Source of the DNA: Stutzerimonas azotifigens DSM 17556 | GTDB lineage: Bacteria > Pseudomonadota > Gammaproteobacteria > Pseudomonadales > Pseudomonadaceae | Length of the DNA stretch: 64,000 nt | Reading direction: 5' to 3' | NCBI RefSeq assembly: GCF_000425625.1 | Contig: NZ_AUDU01000017.1 | Coordinates: forward strand, 62,001-126,000 | Shown here: piece after piece, positions 52,182-61,905 of the stretch | How the letters are laid out: each line of letters begins with the position of its first letter | Position numbering within the stretch: position 1 is the first letter of the stretch | The notes under the pieces: generated by a model | Databases searched by the model: none | What the model was told of the DNA's origin: nothing | What the model saw: only the letters and a program-made list of their open reading frames with translations | Position numbers and translations under genes: made by a program

Positions 52182-53009
52182 ATGCAACTCGCCTCTCGTT
52201 TCGCTTCGCGCTCGCCAATACTGCGCTCTGACCATCCACTTTCCGATGATCAGATTCGCGCAGTGGTACCGTCGATCTTCGCGGAAAACCCGCATGAAAG
52301 CCGATCCGAGCGATACAGCTACATTCCCACCGCCTCGGTGCTCACCGAACTGCGCGGAGAGGGTTTCCAACCTTTCATGGTGTGCCAAACCCGCGTGCGC
52401 CACGAGGACCGCCGCGAATTCACTAAGCACATGGTTCGCCTTCGCCACGCCAGCCAGATCAACGGCAACGAAGCGAATGAAATCATCCTCCTAAACTCGC
52501 ACGACGGCACCAGCAGTTACCAGATGCTGGCCGGTATGTTCAGGTTCGTCTGCCACAACGGCTTGGTCTGCGGTAACACCCTCGCCGATGTCCGCGTACA
52601 TCACAAAGGCAATGTCGCCGAGCACGTAATCGAAGGTGCCTATGAGGTCTTACACAGCTTCGAACAAGTGCAGGAGTCTCGCGACGCGATGCGCCTCATC
52701 ACCCTGGACGAAGGCGAGCAGGAACTACTGGCCCGCTCTGCATTGGCGCTCAAGTACGACGCGCCGAACAAGGCGACGCCAGTCACCGAGGCTCAGATAC
52801 TGATGCCTCGCCGCTTCGGCGACGGTGGCAGTGACCTGTGGTCCACGTTCAATCGTATTCAGGAAAACCTCCTCAAAGGCGGTTTGAACGGGCGCAGCGC
52901 CCATGGCCGCCGCCAGAGCACCCGGCCAGTCCAAGGCATCGATCAGAACCTGCGGCTCAACCGAGCACTGTGGATGCTGGCCGAAGGCATGCAACAACTG
53001 AAGGCCTAA
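52182..53009 (+). CDS. DUF932 (phage/plasmid-like) protein of the ICE
   Basis: A 275-residue protein with the DUF932 pattern: RYSYIPTASVLTELRGEGFQPF, LRHASQINGNEANEIILLNSHDGTSSYQMLAGMFRFVCHNGLVCG and VIEGAYEVLHSFEQVQ. The family is common on conjugative elements and plasmids, and its role is unknown. The ATG at 52182 has AAGGAG 8 bases upstream; an earlier in-frame start at 52155 lacks this. It shares orientation and leader style with the DUF3577 gene. Confidence 0.88.
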   Translation: MQLASRFASRSPILRSDHPLSDDQIRAVVPSIFAENPHESRSERYSYIPTASVLTELRGEGFQPFMVCQTRVRHEDRREFTKHMVRLRHASQINGNEANEIILLNSHDGTSSYQMLAGMFRFVCHNGLVCGNTLADVRVHHKGNVAEHVIEGAYEVLHSFEQVQESRDAMRLITLDEGEQELLARSALALKYDAPNKATPVTEAQILMPRRFGDGGSDLWSTFNRIQENLLKGGLNGRSAHGRRQSTRPVQGIDQNLRLNRALWMLAEGMQQLKA

Positions 53010-53015
53010 GTGCCA

Positions 53016-53043
53016 CGCGGACCTCGCCCTCAGGCGTGGTCCG
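53016..53043 (+). promoter_or_regulatory. Strong hairpin after the DUF932 gene
   Basis: GCGGACC-T-CGCC, loop CTCA, GGCG-T-GGTCCGC: eleven base pairs with a single T-T mismatch. It has no long T-tract, so it may be a processing or attenuation signal rather than a complete intrinsic terminator. Confidence 0.6.
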
Positions 53044-53116
53044 CCATTCTCTATTCAATGCGTGCTCAGCACCCCGGGGACCGAGGAATCTCACACCCAT
53101 CGCAAGGAGAGCAGCC

Positions 53117-53253
53117 ATGCAGCCGCACGCCCTAAAACACAGATGCTGGAACATCGGTTTGCATTGGCCATGGCGTGCGGCATGTGATTGCTGGTCGCCT
53201 CACTCTCCACACTGCTGACCGGTCTGGATGCGCGCAGCGGGGATTTTCAATAG
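53117..53253 (+). pseudogene. Start of an ICE gene joined to a decayed dnaE2 3' end
   Basis: AAGGAG and an ATG at 53117 begin a typical ICE reading frame (MQPHALK), which breaks off within about 10 codons. From about 53141, and clearly from 53161, the DNA aligns with the last ~100 bases of dnaE2 (5520-5618): GTGATTGC, CTGGATG, GCGCAG and GGGATTTTCAATA blocks in the same order, with one 1-base and one 4-base deletion. The final codons still read GLDARSGDFQ-stop against [14 protein letters not shown]. The copy is clearly diverged, not a recent duplicate. Confidence 0.72.
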
Positions 53254-53254
53254 A

Positions 53255-53686
53255 CCGCTTCGCCCGACGGATCGTTGGCTAGCGGGTCTCCAGTTCGGCC
53301 CGTACCGACTTCGTTCTCGATGCGCTGGAGCAGGCCTTGTATGCCCGTCGCCCAGTCGATCAAGGTGGCCTCATCCATCACAGCGGACGCGGCGCCCAGT
53401 ATGTTTCCCGCTACACCGAGCGCCTGGCTGAAGCGGGCGTTGAGCCGTCAGTGGGCAGCGTCGGCGACTCCTATGACAATGCCTTGACTGAGACCGTCAG
53501 CGGGCTGTACAAGGCCGAAGTGATCCACCGGCGATCATGGCAGAGCCGCGAGACGGTGGAACTGGCAACGCTGGAATGGGTGGACTGGTTCAACCATCGA
53601 CGATTGCTGGCGCCCATCGGGAACATACCGCCCGCGGGAGCCGAAGCGATCTACTATCGGCAATTTATCGAGTCTGCCCAAGCGGT

Positions 53687-53690
<4 letters not shown>
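53255..53690 (+). pseudogene. IS3-family transposase (OrfB), C-terminal fragment with in-frame stop
   Basis: Reads as the end of an IS3-type DDE transposase: RFARRIVG-stop-RVSSSARTDFVLDALEQALYARRPVDQ, then IHHSGRGAQYVS, GSVGDSYDNALTETVSGLYKAEVI (catalytic Glu region) and WVDWFNHRRLLAPIGNIPPA to a natural C-terminus. The usual Trp after RRIVG is TAG at about 53280. The first two thirds of the gene and both element ends are missing. Its 3' TGA overlaps the merF start. Confidence 0.85.
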
Positions 53691-55605
<1,915 letters not shown>

Positions 55606-55683
55606 GGGAAGACCGGACCGTGCCAGGAGACGAGAGCCAAGGCTGTTGCATCAGTGAGATCGCAACAGCCGAGGAGGTGGAGA

Positions 55684-56310
55684 GTGGACACCCGCATCAC
55701 CACAGCTTGCGGCGCCGGGACGCAGACCGAAGGGGCCAGCGCGGAGCGATTGCGTAGTGGCGACCGAGAGGCATTCACGGCCCTGGTGCGTGAGCATCAT
55801 CAAGCACTACGGACGCTGGCTGCCTGCATCGTCGGCGAAGCCTGGGCCGACGATGCGTTGCAAGAGGCCTGGCTCGCCGCCTATCGGACGCTGCCCTGGT
55901 CCGAAGGGCGGGCCAACCTCAAGACATGGCTCTGGGCAATAGTGCGTAACCAGGCACTGGCCCGGCTGCGGCGGGAGCGGCGCTACGTGCCCTGGGCGGC
56001 GATGTTCCCGGAAGCAGACAGCGGCAAGAGCCTGCGCTTCGACGCGGCCGATCCCTGGCCGACGACTCCGGGCCCCTGGCATCAGGAGCGGCCGGAAGCG
56101 CTGTTGTGCTCCGCCGAGTCGGCCCAGTGTCTGGGCCGCGCCATCGCCGCGCTGCCGGGTGCGCAACAGCGCGCCTATCGGCTGCGCGAGATGGAGGGCC
56201 TGGAACTCGACAATATCGCCGAGGGCATGGCGACCTCCAGCGGCAACGTGCGCGTGCTGCTGCACCGGGCCCGCTCCGCGTTGAGGCGTGTGCAGTTCGA
56301 TGCTGCATAG
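55684..56310 (+). CDS. ECF-type RNA polymerase sigma factor
   Basis: A 208-residue sigma-70-family ECF protein. Region 2 is FTALVREHHQALRTLAACIVGEAWADDALQEAWLAAYRTL with LKTWLWAIVRNQAL. Region 4 is AIAALPGAQQRAYRLREMEGLELDNIAEGMATSSGNVRVLLHRARSALRR. The GTG at 55684 has GGAGG 7 bases upstream and is preferred to the GTG at 55654. It follows merA by 78 bases on the same strand. No anti-sigma factor is encoded next to it, and its target promoters are unknown. Confidence 0.88.
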   Translation: MDTRITTACGAGTQTEGASAERLRSGDREAFTALVREHHQALRTLAACIVGEAWADDALQEAWLAAYRTLPWSEGRANLKTWLWAIVRNQALARLRRERRYVPWAAMFPEADSGKSLRFDAADPWPTTPGPWHQERPEALLCSAESAQCLGRAIAALPGAQQRAYRLREMEGLELDNIAEGMATSSGNVRVLLHRARSALRRVQFDAA

Positions 56311-56401
56311 TGGAAACCTCATTCATGGCGCGATGGATTCGTTTAGGCTAGGTTTTACCCGTGACCCATTCGCCGCTTTCTCATCTTTCAAGAAAGAATT
56401 T

Positions 56402-56698
56402 CTAAGCGTCTTCGTAGCTGCGGCTGCTCGCCCATTCCAAGTCATACTGCACTTCAAGGTGAAAGGCCTCATAGAGTCGCCAGGCCTTCTGGCTGGCTTG
56501 CTCCAAGGCCTTCTCCACCCCGGCTTCTGTGAGGGGTTTACTGACATCAGGCTGGGCTGGGAGCTGTTCACGAAGCGACGCGAGCTTCACATAGACGGCA
56601 TAAGCAGCATCGCGACTCTGGGCGGCATGCCCTTCGGCAATTTTGCCGTCCAATCTAGACATCAACTGTTCTATCTCTGTTGTCTCAACGTCAGTCAC
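56402..56698 (-). CDS. Small acidic hypothetical protein downstream of the CDF gene
   Basis: A 98-residue, charged, probably all-helical cytoplasmic protein (EQLMSRLDGKIAEGHAAQSRDAAYAVYVKL). No cysteines or other metal ligands stand out, and I do not recognise the family. It lies 50 bases after the CDF gene on the same strand and may be cotranscribed with it. The opposite-strand open frame is not protein-like. Confidence 0.6.
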   Translation of the reverse strand: MTDVETTEIEQLMSRLDGKIAEGHAAQSRDAAYAVYVKLASLREQLPAQPDVSKPLTEAGVEKALEQASQKAWRLYEAFHLEVQYDLEWASSRSYEDA

Positions 56699-56748
56699 AA
56701 GCTACGCGTCTCCGTTTGGGAAATGAGGGGCGTTGTCGATTCGGCTGG

Positions 56749-57642
56749 TCAGGCTTTCAATGCCAGAATTCGGCGCGCACCGTTCAGCACGATGAGACCA
56801 ACGACCGTACCAATCACCAAATCTGGATAGGGAGAACCGGTCCACGCAACCAAAGCACCTGCGGCAATAACGCCAATATTCGCGATCACATCGTTGGCCG
56901 AAAAAATCCAACTCGCTTTCATGTGTGCACCGCCTTCGCGATGGCCATAGATCATCAACAGACAGCTGACGTTCGCGACGAGTGCAAATAAGCCAATCCC
57001 CATCATCAGCATCGACTCAGGTTCGCTGCCATACATGAAGCGTCTAACCACCTCCACGAGTACCCCCAGAGCCAATACGATCTGGACGATACCCGCCAGG
57101 TGCGCAGCGCGAACCTGCAGCTGCGCAGCTCGACCGACCGCAAAGAGAGCCAGGCCATAGACGGCTGCATCAGCAAACATGTCCAGCGAGTCGGCGATCA
57201 GGCCCGTCGACTGAGCGATCAAGCCCGCGCCCAACTCGATGACAAACATCGCGGCATTGATACCGAGCAGGATTTTGAGCGTGCCGGCCTCCTTGGAAGC
57301 AGTCAGCTCTTCACTGGCGCTATTGGTCGAAGCTGCTTCCTGGCTGGCCGGTTGAGTGCCGAGAAGCGTTGCCCCTAAACCAAGCGACTCCAGCTTGGTC
57401 GCGATTTGGTCAACCGGACCGTCATGGAAAGCGCGTACCTGTCTGCTGCTCAGATCAAAGGACAACGAATTGAGCTCAGGCAAGCCATTGAGCGCGAGCC
57501 GAATCATTCGCTCTTCTGAAGGGCAATCCATCTTGGGCACAGAAAAACTGCTGACCCAGGTTCCTTCCTTCGAAGGCGCGGTTGCCGCTTCAGTGGTTGC
57601 CGCCTCAGGGCCACAGCCACGGGATGTATCACAAGAACTCAT
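56749..57642 (-). CDS. Cation diffusion facilitator (Cd/Zn/Pb) with N-terminal metal-binding-like domain
   Basis: A 297-residue protein. The first 85 residues resemble an HMA-type domain (VPKMDCPSEERMIRLALNGL). The rest is a six-helix CDF domain with SLDMFADAAVYG in helix II and SANDVIANIGVIAAGALV in helix V, the SxDxxxD/NDxxxN metal-site positions. It would export divalent metal ions to the periplasm. It is divergent from cadR, and a MerR-type promoter with a CadR box lies between them. Assignment to cadmium or lead is from that regulator. Confidence 0.88.
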   Translation of the reverse strand: MSSCDTSRGCGPEAATTEAATAPSKEGTWVSSFSVPKMDCPSEERMIRLALNGLPELNSLSFDLSSRQVRAFHDGPVDQIATKLESLGLGATLLGTQPASQEAASTNSASEELTASKEAGTLKILLGINAAMFVIELGAGLIAQSTGLIADSLDMFADAAVYGLALFAVGRAAQLQVRAAHLAGIVQIVLALGVLVEVVRRFMYGSEPESMLMMGIGLFALVANVSCLLMIYGHREGGAHMKASWIFSANDVIANIGVIAAGALVAWTGSPYPDLVIGTVVGLIVLNGARRILALKA

Positions 57643-57682
57643 GATTCGCCTCTCCTATAGGACTTAATGCTACCGATTAAAA

Positions 57683-57703
57683 ACCATGTAGTAGCTATAG
57701 GGT
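57683..57703. promoter_or_regulatory. CadR/PbrR-type operator between CDF gene and cadR
   Basis: ACCATGTAGTAGCTATAGGGT is an imperfect 21-base dyad. On the minus strand TTGACC and TTTAAT flank it with a 19-base spacer, the over-long spacing typical of MerR-family-activated promoters, directed at the CDF gene. Confidence 0.75.
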
Positions 57704-57743
57704 CAAGCCTGGATATACTGGCCCTTTTACCAAGGGACAGACC

Positions 57744-58151
57744 ATGCGCATCGGCCAACTTGCACAGCAGGCTGGGGTGGACATTCAGACGATTCGTTTT
57801 TATGAACGTCAGGGGCTGCTTCCACCGCCTAATCGTGAGGACAATGGCTATCGAACCTATAAAGCAGACCATGCGGACAAACTGCTGTTCATTCGTCGAT
57901 GCCGCTCTTTTGGCATGTCACTGGAAGAAATTGGTGTTTTGCAGAGCTACCAAGAACAGCCGCAGCAACCCTGCGTTGCGGTCAATGAGCTCCTTGATAG
58001 ACATATCACCCAGGTCAGGAACCAGATTGCGTCCTTGCAGGTCTTGGAAAGCCAACTGGTGACGTTGCGGGGCTGCTGCGATAACGGACGACAAAGCCTG
58101 GACTGCGGGATACTTTCGGGCCTGCTGGGGGGCGACAAACCTCTTTTATGA
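57744..58151 (+). CDS. cadR: CadR/PbrR-type MerR-family regulator
   Basis: A 135-residue MerR protein. The helix-turn-helix and wing are MRIGQLAQQAGVDIQTIRFYERQGLLPPP...NGYRTY, followed by the dimerisation helix. Metal ligands fit the CadR/PbrR pattern: Cys 77 (QQPCVAV), Cys 111-112 (RGCCDNG) and a Cys near 121. It should activate the divergent CDF gene and, through the second operator at 58199, the lspA operon when Cd(II) or Pb(II) binds. Confidence 0.92.
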   Translation: MRIGQLAQQAGVDIQTIRFYERQGLLPPPNREDNGYRTYKADHADKLLFIRRCRSFGMSLEEIGVLQSYQEQPQQPCVAVNELLDRHITQVRNQIASLQVLESQLVTLRGCCDNGRQSLDCGILSGLLGGDKPLL

Positions 58152-58195
58152 TTTCGGCTTCAAGTCATTTTTCGCGTCGCCTCAATCCATAGCGC

Positions 58196-58219
58196 TTGAC
58201 CCTATAGCGGCTATAGGGT
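58196..58219 (+). promoter_or_regulatory. Second CadR-type operator/promoter, before DUF3703-lspA
   Basis: ACCCTATAGC-G-GCTATAGGGT (58199-58219) is a perfect 10-bp dyad. TTGACC (58196-58201) is the -35, with a 19-base spacer to TTCACT. It lies about 38 bases before the DUF3703 ATG, so the downstream genes probably share CadR control with the CDF gene. Confidence 0.8.
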
Positions 58220-58256
58220 GTTCACTTAGGCCATCTGCTGCGTAAGTGAGATCCAG

Positions 58257-58604
58257 ATGAATACCGCTCTCCGCATTGCCATCGATGAGGCCTTCTACCA
58301 AGCGAGGAAAGCACTCAAAGAACAGACGCCAACCGAGGCTTTCTCCTGGCTGGAGCGAGCCCACATATTGAACCAGCGAATGCCTATTCTTCATGCTCAG
58401 AGCCATTGGCTGATGCTAAGGGCTGGCTGGCAGTTGCGCGACTTTCGGGAGGTGCTCAGCCAAGTACCGCGAATCATAGCGGCCCTGCTGTTCTCGAAGA
58501 TCTGGGTGCCGCTCGGAAACAGCGGACGCGCCAGGGTCAGTGCTTTTGCGCCGATGCCCATCTCACCGGAGCTGCAGAGACTTCTTCAAGGAGAAACGCG
58601 ATGA
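58257..58604 (+). CDS. DUF3703-family protein
   Basis: A 115-residue protein with the DUF3703 pattern: RIAIDEAFYQARKALKEQTPTEAFSWLERAHILNQ, then HAQSHWLMLRAGWQLRDFREVLSQVPRI. The helix-pair layout resembles a short TPR-like array. The family rides with cadmium/lead/zinc resistance genes and lspA on mobile elements; the role is unknown. GTGAGATCC precedes the ATG, and the lspA start overlaps its stop (ATGA). Confidence 0.85.
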   Translation: MNTALRIAIDEAFYQARKALKEQTPTEAFSWLERAHILNQRMPILHAQSHWLMLRAGWQLRDFREVLSQVPRIIAALLFSKIWVPLGNSGRARVSAFAPMPISPELQRLLQGETR

Positions 58605-59113
58605 GCTCGTCTCCTAGAAGGTTACTTTTTGTTGCTCCCTGGTTCTGGTGGATGCTATCGCTGACCATTGCCTCGGCCGACCAAGCGTTGAAGAGCGCAA
58701 TCACGGGTTCGCTCCCGGTCGGCACCGTGACTCCTCTCACCCCGTTTTTCAATCTGGTTCATTTCTGGAATACCGGTGCAGCGTTCAGCTTCCTGGCTGA
58801 CGCGGGCGGTTGGCAGCGTTACTTCTTCATCGTTATAGCTCTGGTCGTTTCGATGGTGCTGGCTCTGGTATTGCGTAAAACCAGAGCCAACAGCGAAGCC
58901 TTAGGCTATAGCCTTATCTTGGGCGGGGCAGTTGGGAATCTGATTGATCGCGCATTTCGAGGCCATGTAATCGACTACTTGGATTTTTACTGGCAGTCCT
59001 GGCATTGGCCTGCGTTTAACCTGGCAGATACTAGTATCGTCGGTGGTGCCGCCATGTTGATCCTGAGCAGTTTGCTGAGCCCAAATGCGGAAGCTGGCCG
59101 AGTCAAAGAATGA
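58601..59113 (+). CDS. lspA: Signal peptidase II (LspA), metal-island copy
   Basis: A 170-residue membrane aspartyl protease with four helices. The catalytic motifs are both present: GGAVGNLIDRAFRGHVIDYLDF and WPAFNLADTSIVGG. LspA cleaves lipoprotein signal peptides. Mobile copies next to CDF/PbrR genes are known from lead and cadmium islands, where they are thought to aid metal handling; the housekeeping copy should be elsewhere. It overlaps both neighbours by four bases. Confidence 0.92.
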   Translation: MSSSPRRLLFVAPWFWWMLSLTIASADQALKSAITGSLPVGTVTPLTPFFNLVHFWNTGAAFSFLADAGGWQRYFFIVIALVVSMVLALVLRKTRANSEALGYSLILGGAVGNLIDRAFRGHVIDYLDFYWQSWHWPAFNLADTSIVGGAAMLILSSLLSPNAEAGRVKE

Positions 59114-59862
59114 AAGGCTCGCCCTCAACGGATACGGTGCGCTGGACAGGCAAGGCCTGGGTAGGGCCCGGCATCGGCATCTTTCATGGCCGTGCCGGCC
59201 CCCAGGAGTGGCACCACCATCAGGCGCATCAGATTTCAGTGGGCCTCGACTCACCTGTATCGGTTGAAACCCCGTTGGGCATTCAAACAGGGGCAGCCAT
59301 CTTCATAGCCGCGGGCCTGAAACACCGACTTAGTGCTGGACGAGTTCTGTCGATCTATCTGGATGCACTATCCGATGAAGCCCCAACTATGCGTATGCGG
59401 GGTACCGAAGAAGCGAGAGTGATTGTGATCGCCCCGACGGACGTATTGGCGATTATCGACGTGCTGCGCGAGACAGGACACACCGCACTCCAGGTTAGGG
59501 CGGGGGTGCGTCAGGCACTGCGGCTACCCGATCCACCGATTCCAGATCCTCGCTTGACCAAGGTGATAGAGGCGCTGCGTAGAGGTCAAATGGGACGCGA
59601 CGGAATGGCCGAGTTGGTGCATTTGTCTCCTACACGATTTTCCCATTGGTTCGTGGAACAGACAGGCTTGCCGCTGCGCAGCTATGCGAAATGGTTACGT
59701 CTCACACAAGCCCTACAGCATCTAGCCAAAGGGGGGCTGCTCATCGAAGCGGCCCATGAGGCGGGCTTTTCTGACTCGTCGCATTTCTCCCGGACATTTA
59801 AGGCGCTACTGGGCATCGATCCTTCCTCCGCCCTGGCTGAAGTCGATCTTCAGGAATCGTAG
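59110..59862 (+). CDS. AraC-family transcriptional regulator
   Basis: A 250-residue regulator. The N-terminal cupin-like sensing domain (QEWHHHQAHQISVGLD with clustered histidines) is followed by two helix-turn-helix motifs: MAELVHLSPTRFSHWFVEQTGLPLRSY and LIEAAHEAGFSDSSHFSRTFKALLGIDPS. The ATG at 59110 overlaps the lspA stop, making it the last gene of a coupled DUF3703-lspA-araC operon under the CadR-type promoter. The ligand is unknown; the histidine-rich strand could bind metal (inference). Confidence 0.88.
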   Translation: MKGSPSTDTVRWTGKAWVGPGIGIFHGRAGPQEWHHHQAHQISVGLDSPVSVETPLGIQTGAAIFIAAGLKHRLSAGRVLSIYLDALSDEAPTMRMRGTEEARVIVIAPTDVLAIIDVLRETGHTALQVRAGVRQALRLPDPPIPDPRLTKVIEALRRGQMGRDGMAELVHLSPTRFSHWFVEQTGLPLRSYAKWLRLTQALQHLAKGGLLIEAAHEAGFSDSSHFSRTFKALLGIDPSSALAEVDLQES

Positions 59863-59930
59863 CTCTTTCGTTCAAGCTGAAAACGGACCATCCCACATAC
59901 AGTCATGGCTCCCTCTTCAGGAGCTGAGCG

Positions 59931-60395
59931 ATGTCTATCTCCCTGCGATTCGCCATCCGGTGGCTGAGCTATCCACTAGTGTTTGGCAGTTGTACCGCCT
60001 TCATGGTCTGGGCACTGTATGCAGGAATACCGTATTGGCCCACCACCCTCATAGTCTCCGCGGCGGGGATGCTACTCATTGCTGGCTTGGAGCGCATCCA
60101 GCCTTTTCGGCGAGCCTGGCTGGAAGATCATCAGGACACCCTGACGGATCTGCTGCACATGCTGGTGAACCTGTCTGTCATTCAATTCACTGCGGAGTTC
60201 CTGGCCGAGTTAGGCGATGCGGTACCGGCTTCGATTCGGCTCTTCCCGATCGAGAGCCCATTGTGGTTGCAATTGCTACTAGTCGCCGCCGTGCTCGATT
60301 TGAGCCTGTATGTGATGCACCGCATCAGCCACCCTCGGTGGGTGGCGTTCGGCTATTTTGCCAAAATCAGAAAGTCTTTTTCAGACTGTCCCTAA
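59931..60395 (+). pseudogene. Sterol desaturase/fatty-acid hydroxylase, N-terminal fragment
   Basis: A membrane protein of the fatty-acid hydroxylase superfamily by its start and LLVAAVLDLSLYVMHRISHPR, the first histidine box (HxxxH). After about residue 140 the family-like sequence stops (GYFAKIRKSFSDCP-stop), and the remaining histidine boxes, which should follow within 150 residues, are absent. It is therefore a truncated, inactive copy. The break lies between about 60345 and 60398, where dsbB-like sequence begins. Confidence 0.8.
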
Positions 60396-60397
60396 AA

Positions 60398-60535
60398 CCC
60401 TGTAGCGCCGGAACCTCCTGTTCCGGGGCCGACATGCTGATTTTCGGCAGCGTACCGTTGCCGCTTTTGTCCCTGGCGGTTTTCATTGCCATTGTCCTGC
60501 TTCTTGTCCTGATTCGTCGGCGAACCCTTGTATGA
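60398..60535 (+). pseudogene. DsbB/BdbC-like protein, C-terminal remnant
   Basis: Reads PCSAGTSCSG, then MLIFGSVPLPLLSLAVFIAIVLLLVLIRRR-stop. The Cys pair followed by FGxxPxPxLSLxxF and a last membrane helix matches the end of BdbC/DsbB-type quinone-linked thiol oxidases. The N-terminal helices and first Cys pair are missing, replaced by the desaturase fragment. Its stop overlaps the ATG of the DsbA-like gene, as expected of an original bdbC-bdbD pair. Confidence 0.65.
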
Positions 60536-61176
60536 ATAGACGTGCCGTCGTGCTGACCATCAGCGCGGTAACCATTGCCGGATTCGTCGTGGCGGCAATG
60601 CTCTACCAGCGGTTTTCCACCCCCCAGGAGGCTCAGGTCGTCACCCAGGCGAGCAGCTCGCTGGTGCGTTTCCACTCACCAATCATTGGGCCGATCAACG
60701 CTCCGGTCACCATCGTCGAGTTCTTCGACCCTTCGTGCGAAAGCTGCCGAGCGTTTTTCCCCTACGTGAAGCAAATCATGGCGCAGTACCCGCAGGACGT
60801 ACGCCTGGTCGTGCGCTATGTGCTGTTCCACCGGGGCTCGGAAGAGGCCGTGCGCTTACTGGAGACGGCGCGCATGCAGGGGCTTTACGAGCCGGTGCTG
60901 GCCGCCGTGCTGGAAGCACAGCCGCTGTGGCATGACGACGCGCAAGCACAGAAAGCCTGGGAAGCGGCCGCCGCAGTGGGTCTGGATGTCGAGAAGGCCC
61001 GCGCCACAATGAACTCGCCGGCCATCGACGAGATACTGGCCAAAGATGCTGCGGACGTGAAGAAAGTCGGCATTCAAGGTACGCCCACCTTTTTCGTCAA
61101 CGGAAAGCTTCTGACTAAATTCGGCCCAGAGCCTCTGTTGGAGTTGGTGCAAAGCGAATTGCAGAAAGTGCGCTAA
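60532..61176 (+). CDS. DsbA/BdbD-like periplasmic thioredoxin-fold protein
   Basis: A 214-residue protein: N-terminal membrane anchor or signal (AVVLTISAVTIAGFVVAAML), then a DsbA-like fold with VEFFDPSCESCRAFFPYVK near residue 65 and the cis-proline loop GIQGTPTFFVNG near 180. It would oxidise periplasmic thiols. The partner that re-oxidises it appears to have been lost, as only a dsbB-like tail remains upstream, so it would depend on another DsbB. Confidence 0.88.
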   Translation: MNRRAVVLTISAVTIAGFVVAAMLYQRFSTPQEAQVVTQASSSLVRFHSPIIGPINAPVTIVEFFDPSCESCRAFFPYVKQIMAQYPQDVRLVVRYVLFHRGSEEAVRLLETARMQGLYEPVLAAVLEAQPLWHDDAQAQKAWEAAAAVGLDVEKARATMNSPAIDEILAKDAADVKKVGIQGTPTFFVNGKLLTKFGPEPLLELVQSELQKVR

Positions 61177-61225
61177 AACACCAAGACTGGCGCAAACGCC
61201 GTGACTGCTTTAATCGGGAGTTTTT

Positions 61226-61687
61226 ATGCGAGCACTGGAAAACAAGATACCTCCGCCGATTGTGACTGCTCTGTTCGGGCTGCTGATGTGGCTGGTCGCC
61301 CGATATGTGCCGAGCCTCGACCTGGCGCTCTCTGTGCGTGTGCTGTTGGCGCTGCTCGTGTCGGCCATTGGCGTTTGCTTCAGTGTGGCCGGAGTGCTGT
61401 CGTTTCGGCAGGCGCAGACCACCGTCAATCCGCTTAAACCTGAAACTGCATCAGCGCTGGTGCGCTCGGGTATCTATCGGTACTCACGCAACCCGATGTA
61501 CGTCGGCTTTGCTCTGTTATTGCTGGCCTGGGCCTGCTACCTGGCCTCACCGTTAGCATTGCTCGGGGTGCTGGGGTTCGTCCTGTATATGAATCGCTTC
61601 CAGATCAACCCTGAGGAGCGCGCCCTGACAACCCTGTTCGGCAGCGAATTCCAGGTCTATCAGGCGCAGGTGCGTCGCTGGCTCTAA
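61226..61687 (+). CDS. Isoprenylcysteine carboxyl methyltransferase (ICMT/PEMT)-type membrane protein
   Basis: A 153-residue protein with four to five membrane helices. The family motif is LVRSGIYRYSRNPMYVGFALLLLAWA followed by NPEERALTTLFGSEFQVYQAQVRRWL. Such SAM-dependent methyltransferases are frequent in metal-resistance islands; the substrate in bacteria is mostly unknown. GGGAG lies 7 bases before the ATG. It follows the DsbA-like gene by 49 bases. Confidence 0.88.
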   Translation: MRALENKIPPPIVTALFGLLMWLVARYVPSLDLALSVRVLLALLVSAIGVCFSVAGVLSFRQAQTTVNPLKPETASALVRSGIYRYSRNPMYVGFALLLLAWACYLASPLALLGVLGFVLYMNRFQINPEERALTTLFGSEFQVYQAQVRRWL

Positions 61688-61774
61688 GTTGGCTAGTCCA
61701 CCGTGTTAGAACGGCCATCTGGAAGCCAGCGGTCTTCCAAAGCAATAATTTGTGGCAACGACCTAGAGGTTGAA

Positions 61775-61798
61775 TGCCCGCTTTCGCCGATTTCTGCC
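61775..61798 (+). repeat. Copy of the dispersed repeat
   Basis: GCCCGCTTTCGCCGATTTCTGCC, the most degenerate of the copies (TTTTGGCC reads TTTCGCC). Confidence 0.5.
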
Positions 61799-61905
61799 AA
61801 TTGATGCCCCAGGTAGTACCGTCCTAGCTCGTCTGCCTGTTTGATGATCCAAGCTGTATCGAACCTCTGTGGTCGAGGCAGGCATCAGAGGCGCCAGCCT
61901 TTGTT

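Noticed and set aside
5588..53253. Reading the two dnaE2 3' ends as attL/attR of one 48-kb island
   Set aside because: The copies are clearly diverged, one is decayed, no integrase is in the window, and IS and ICE pieces explain the junctions better.
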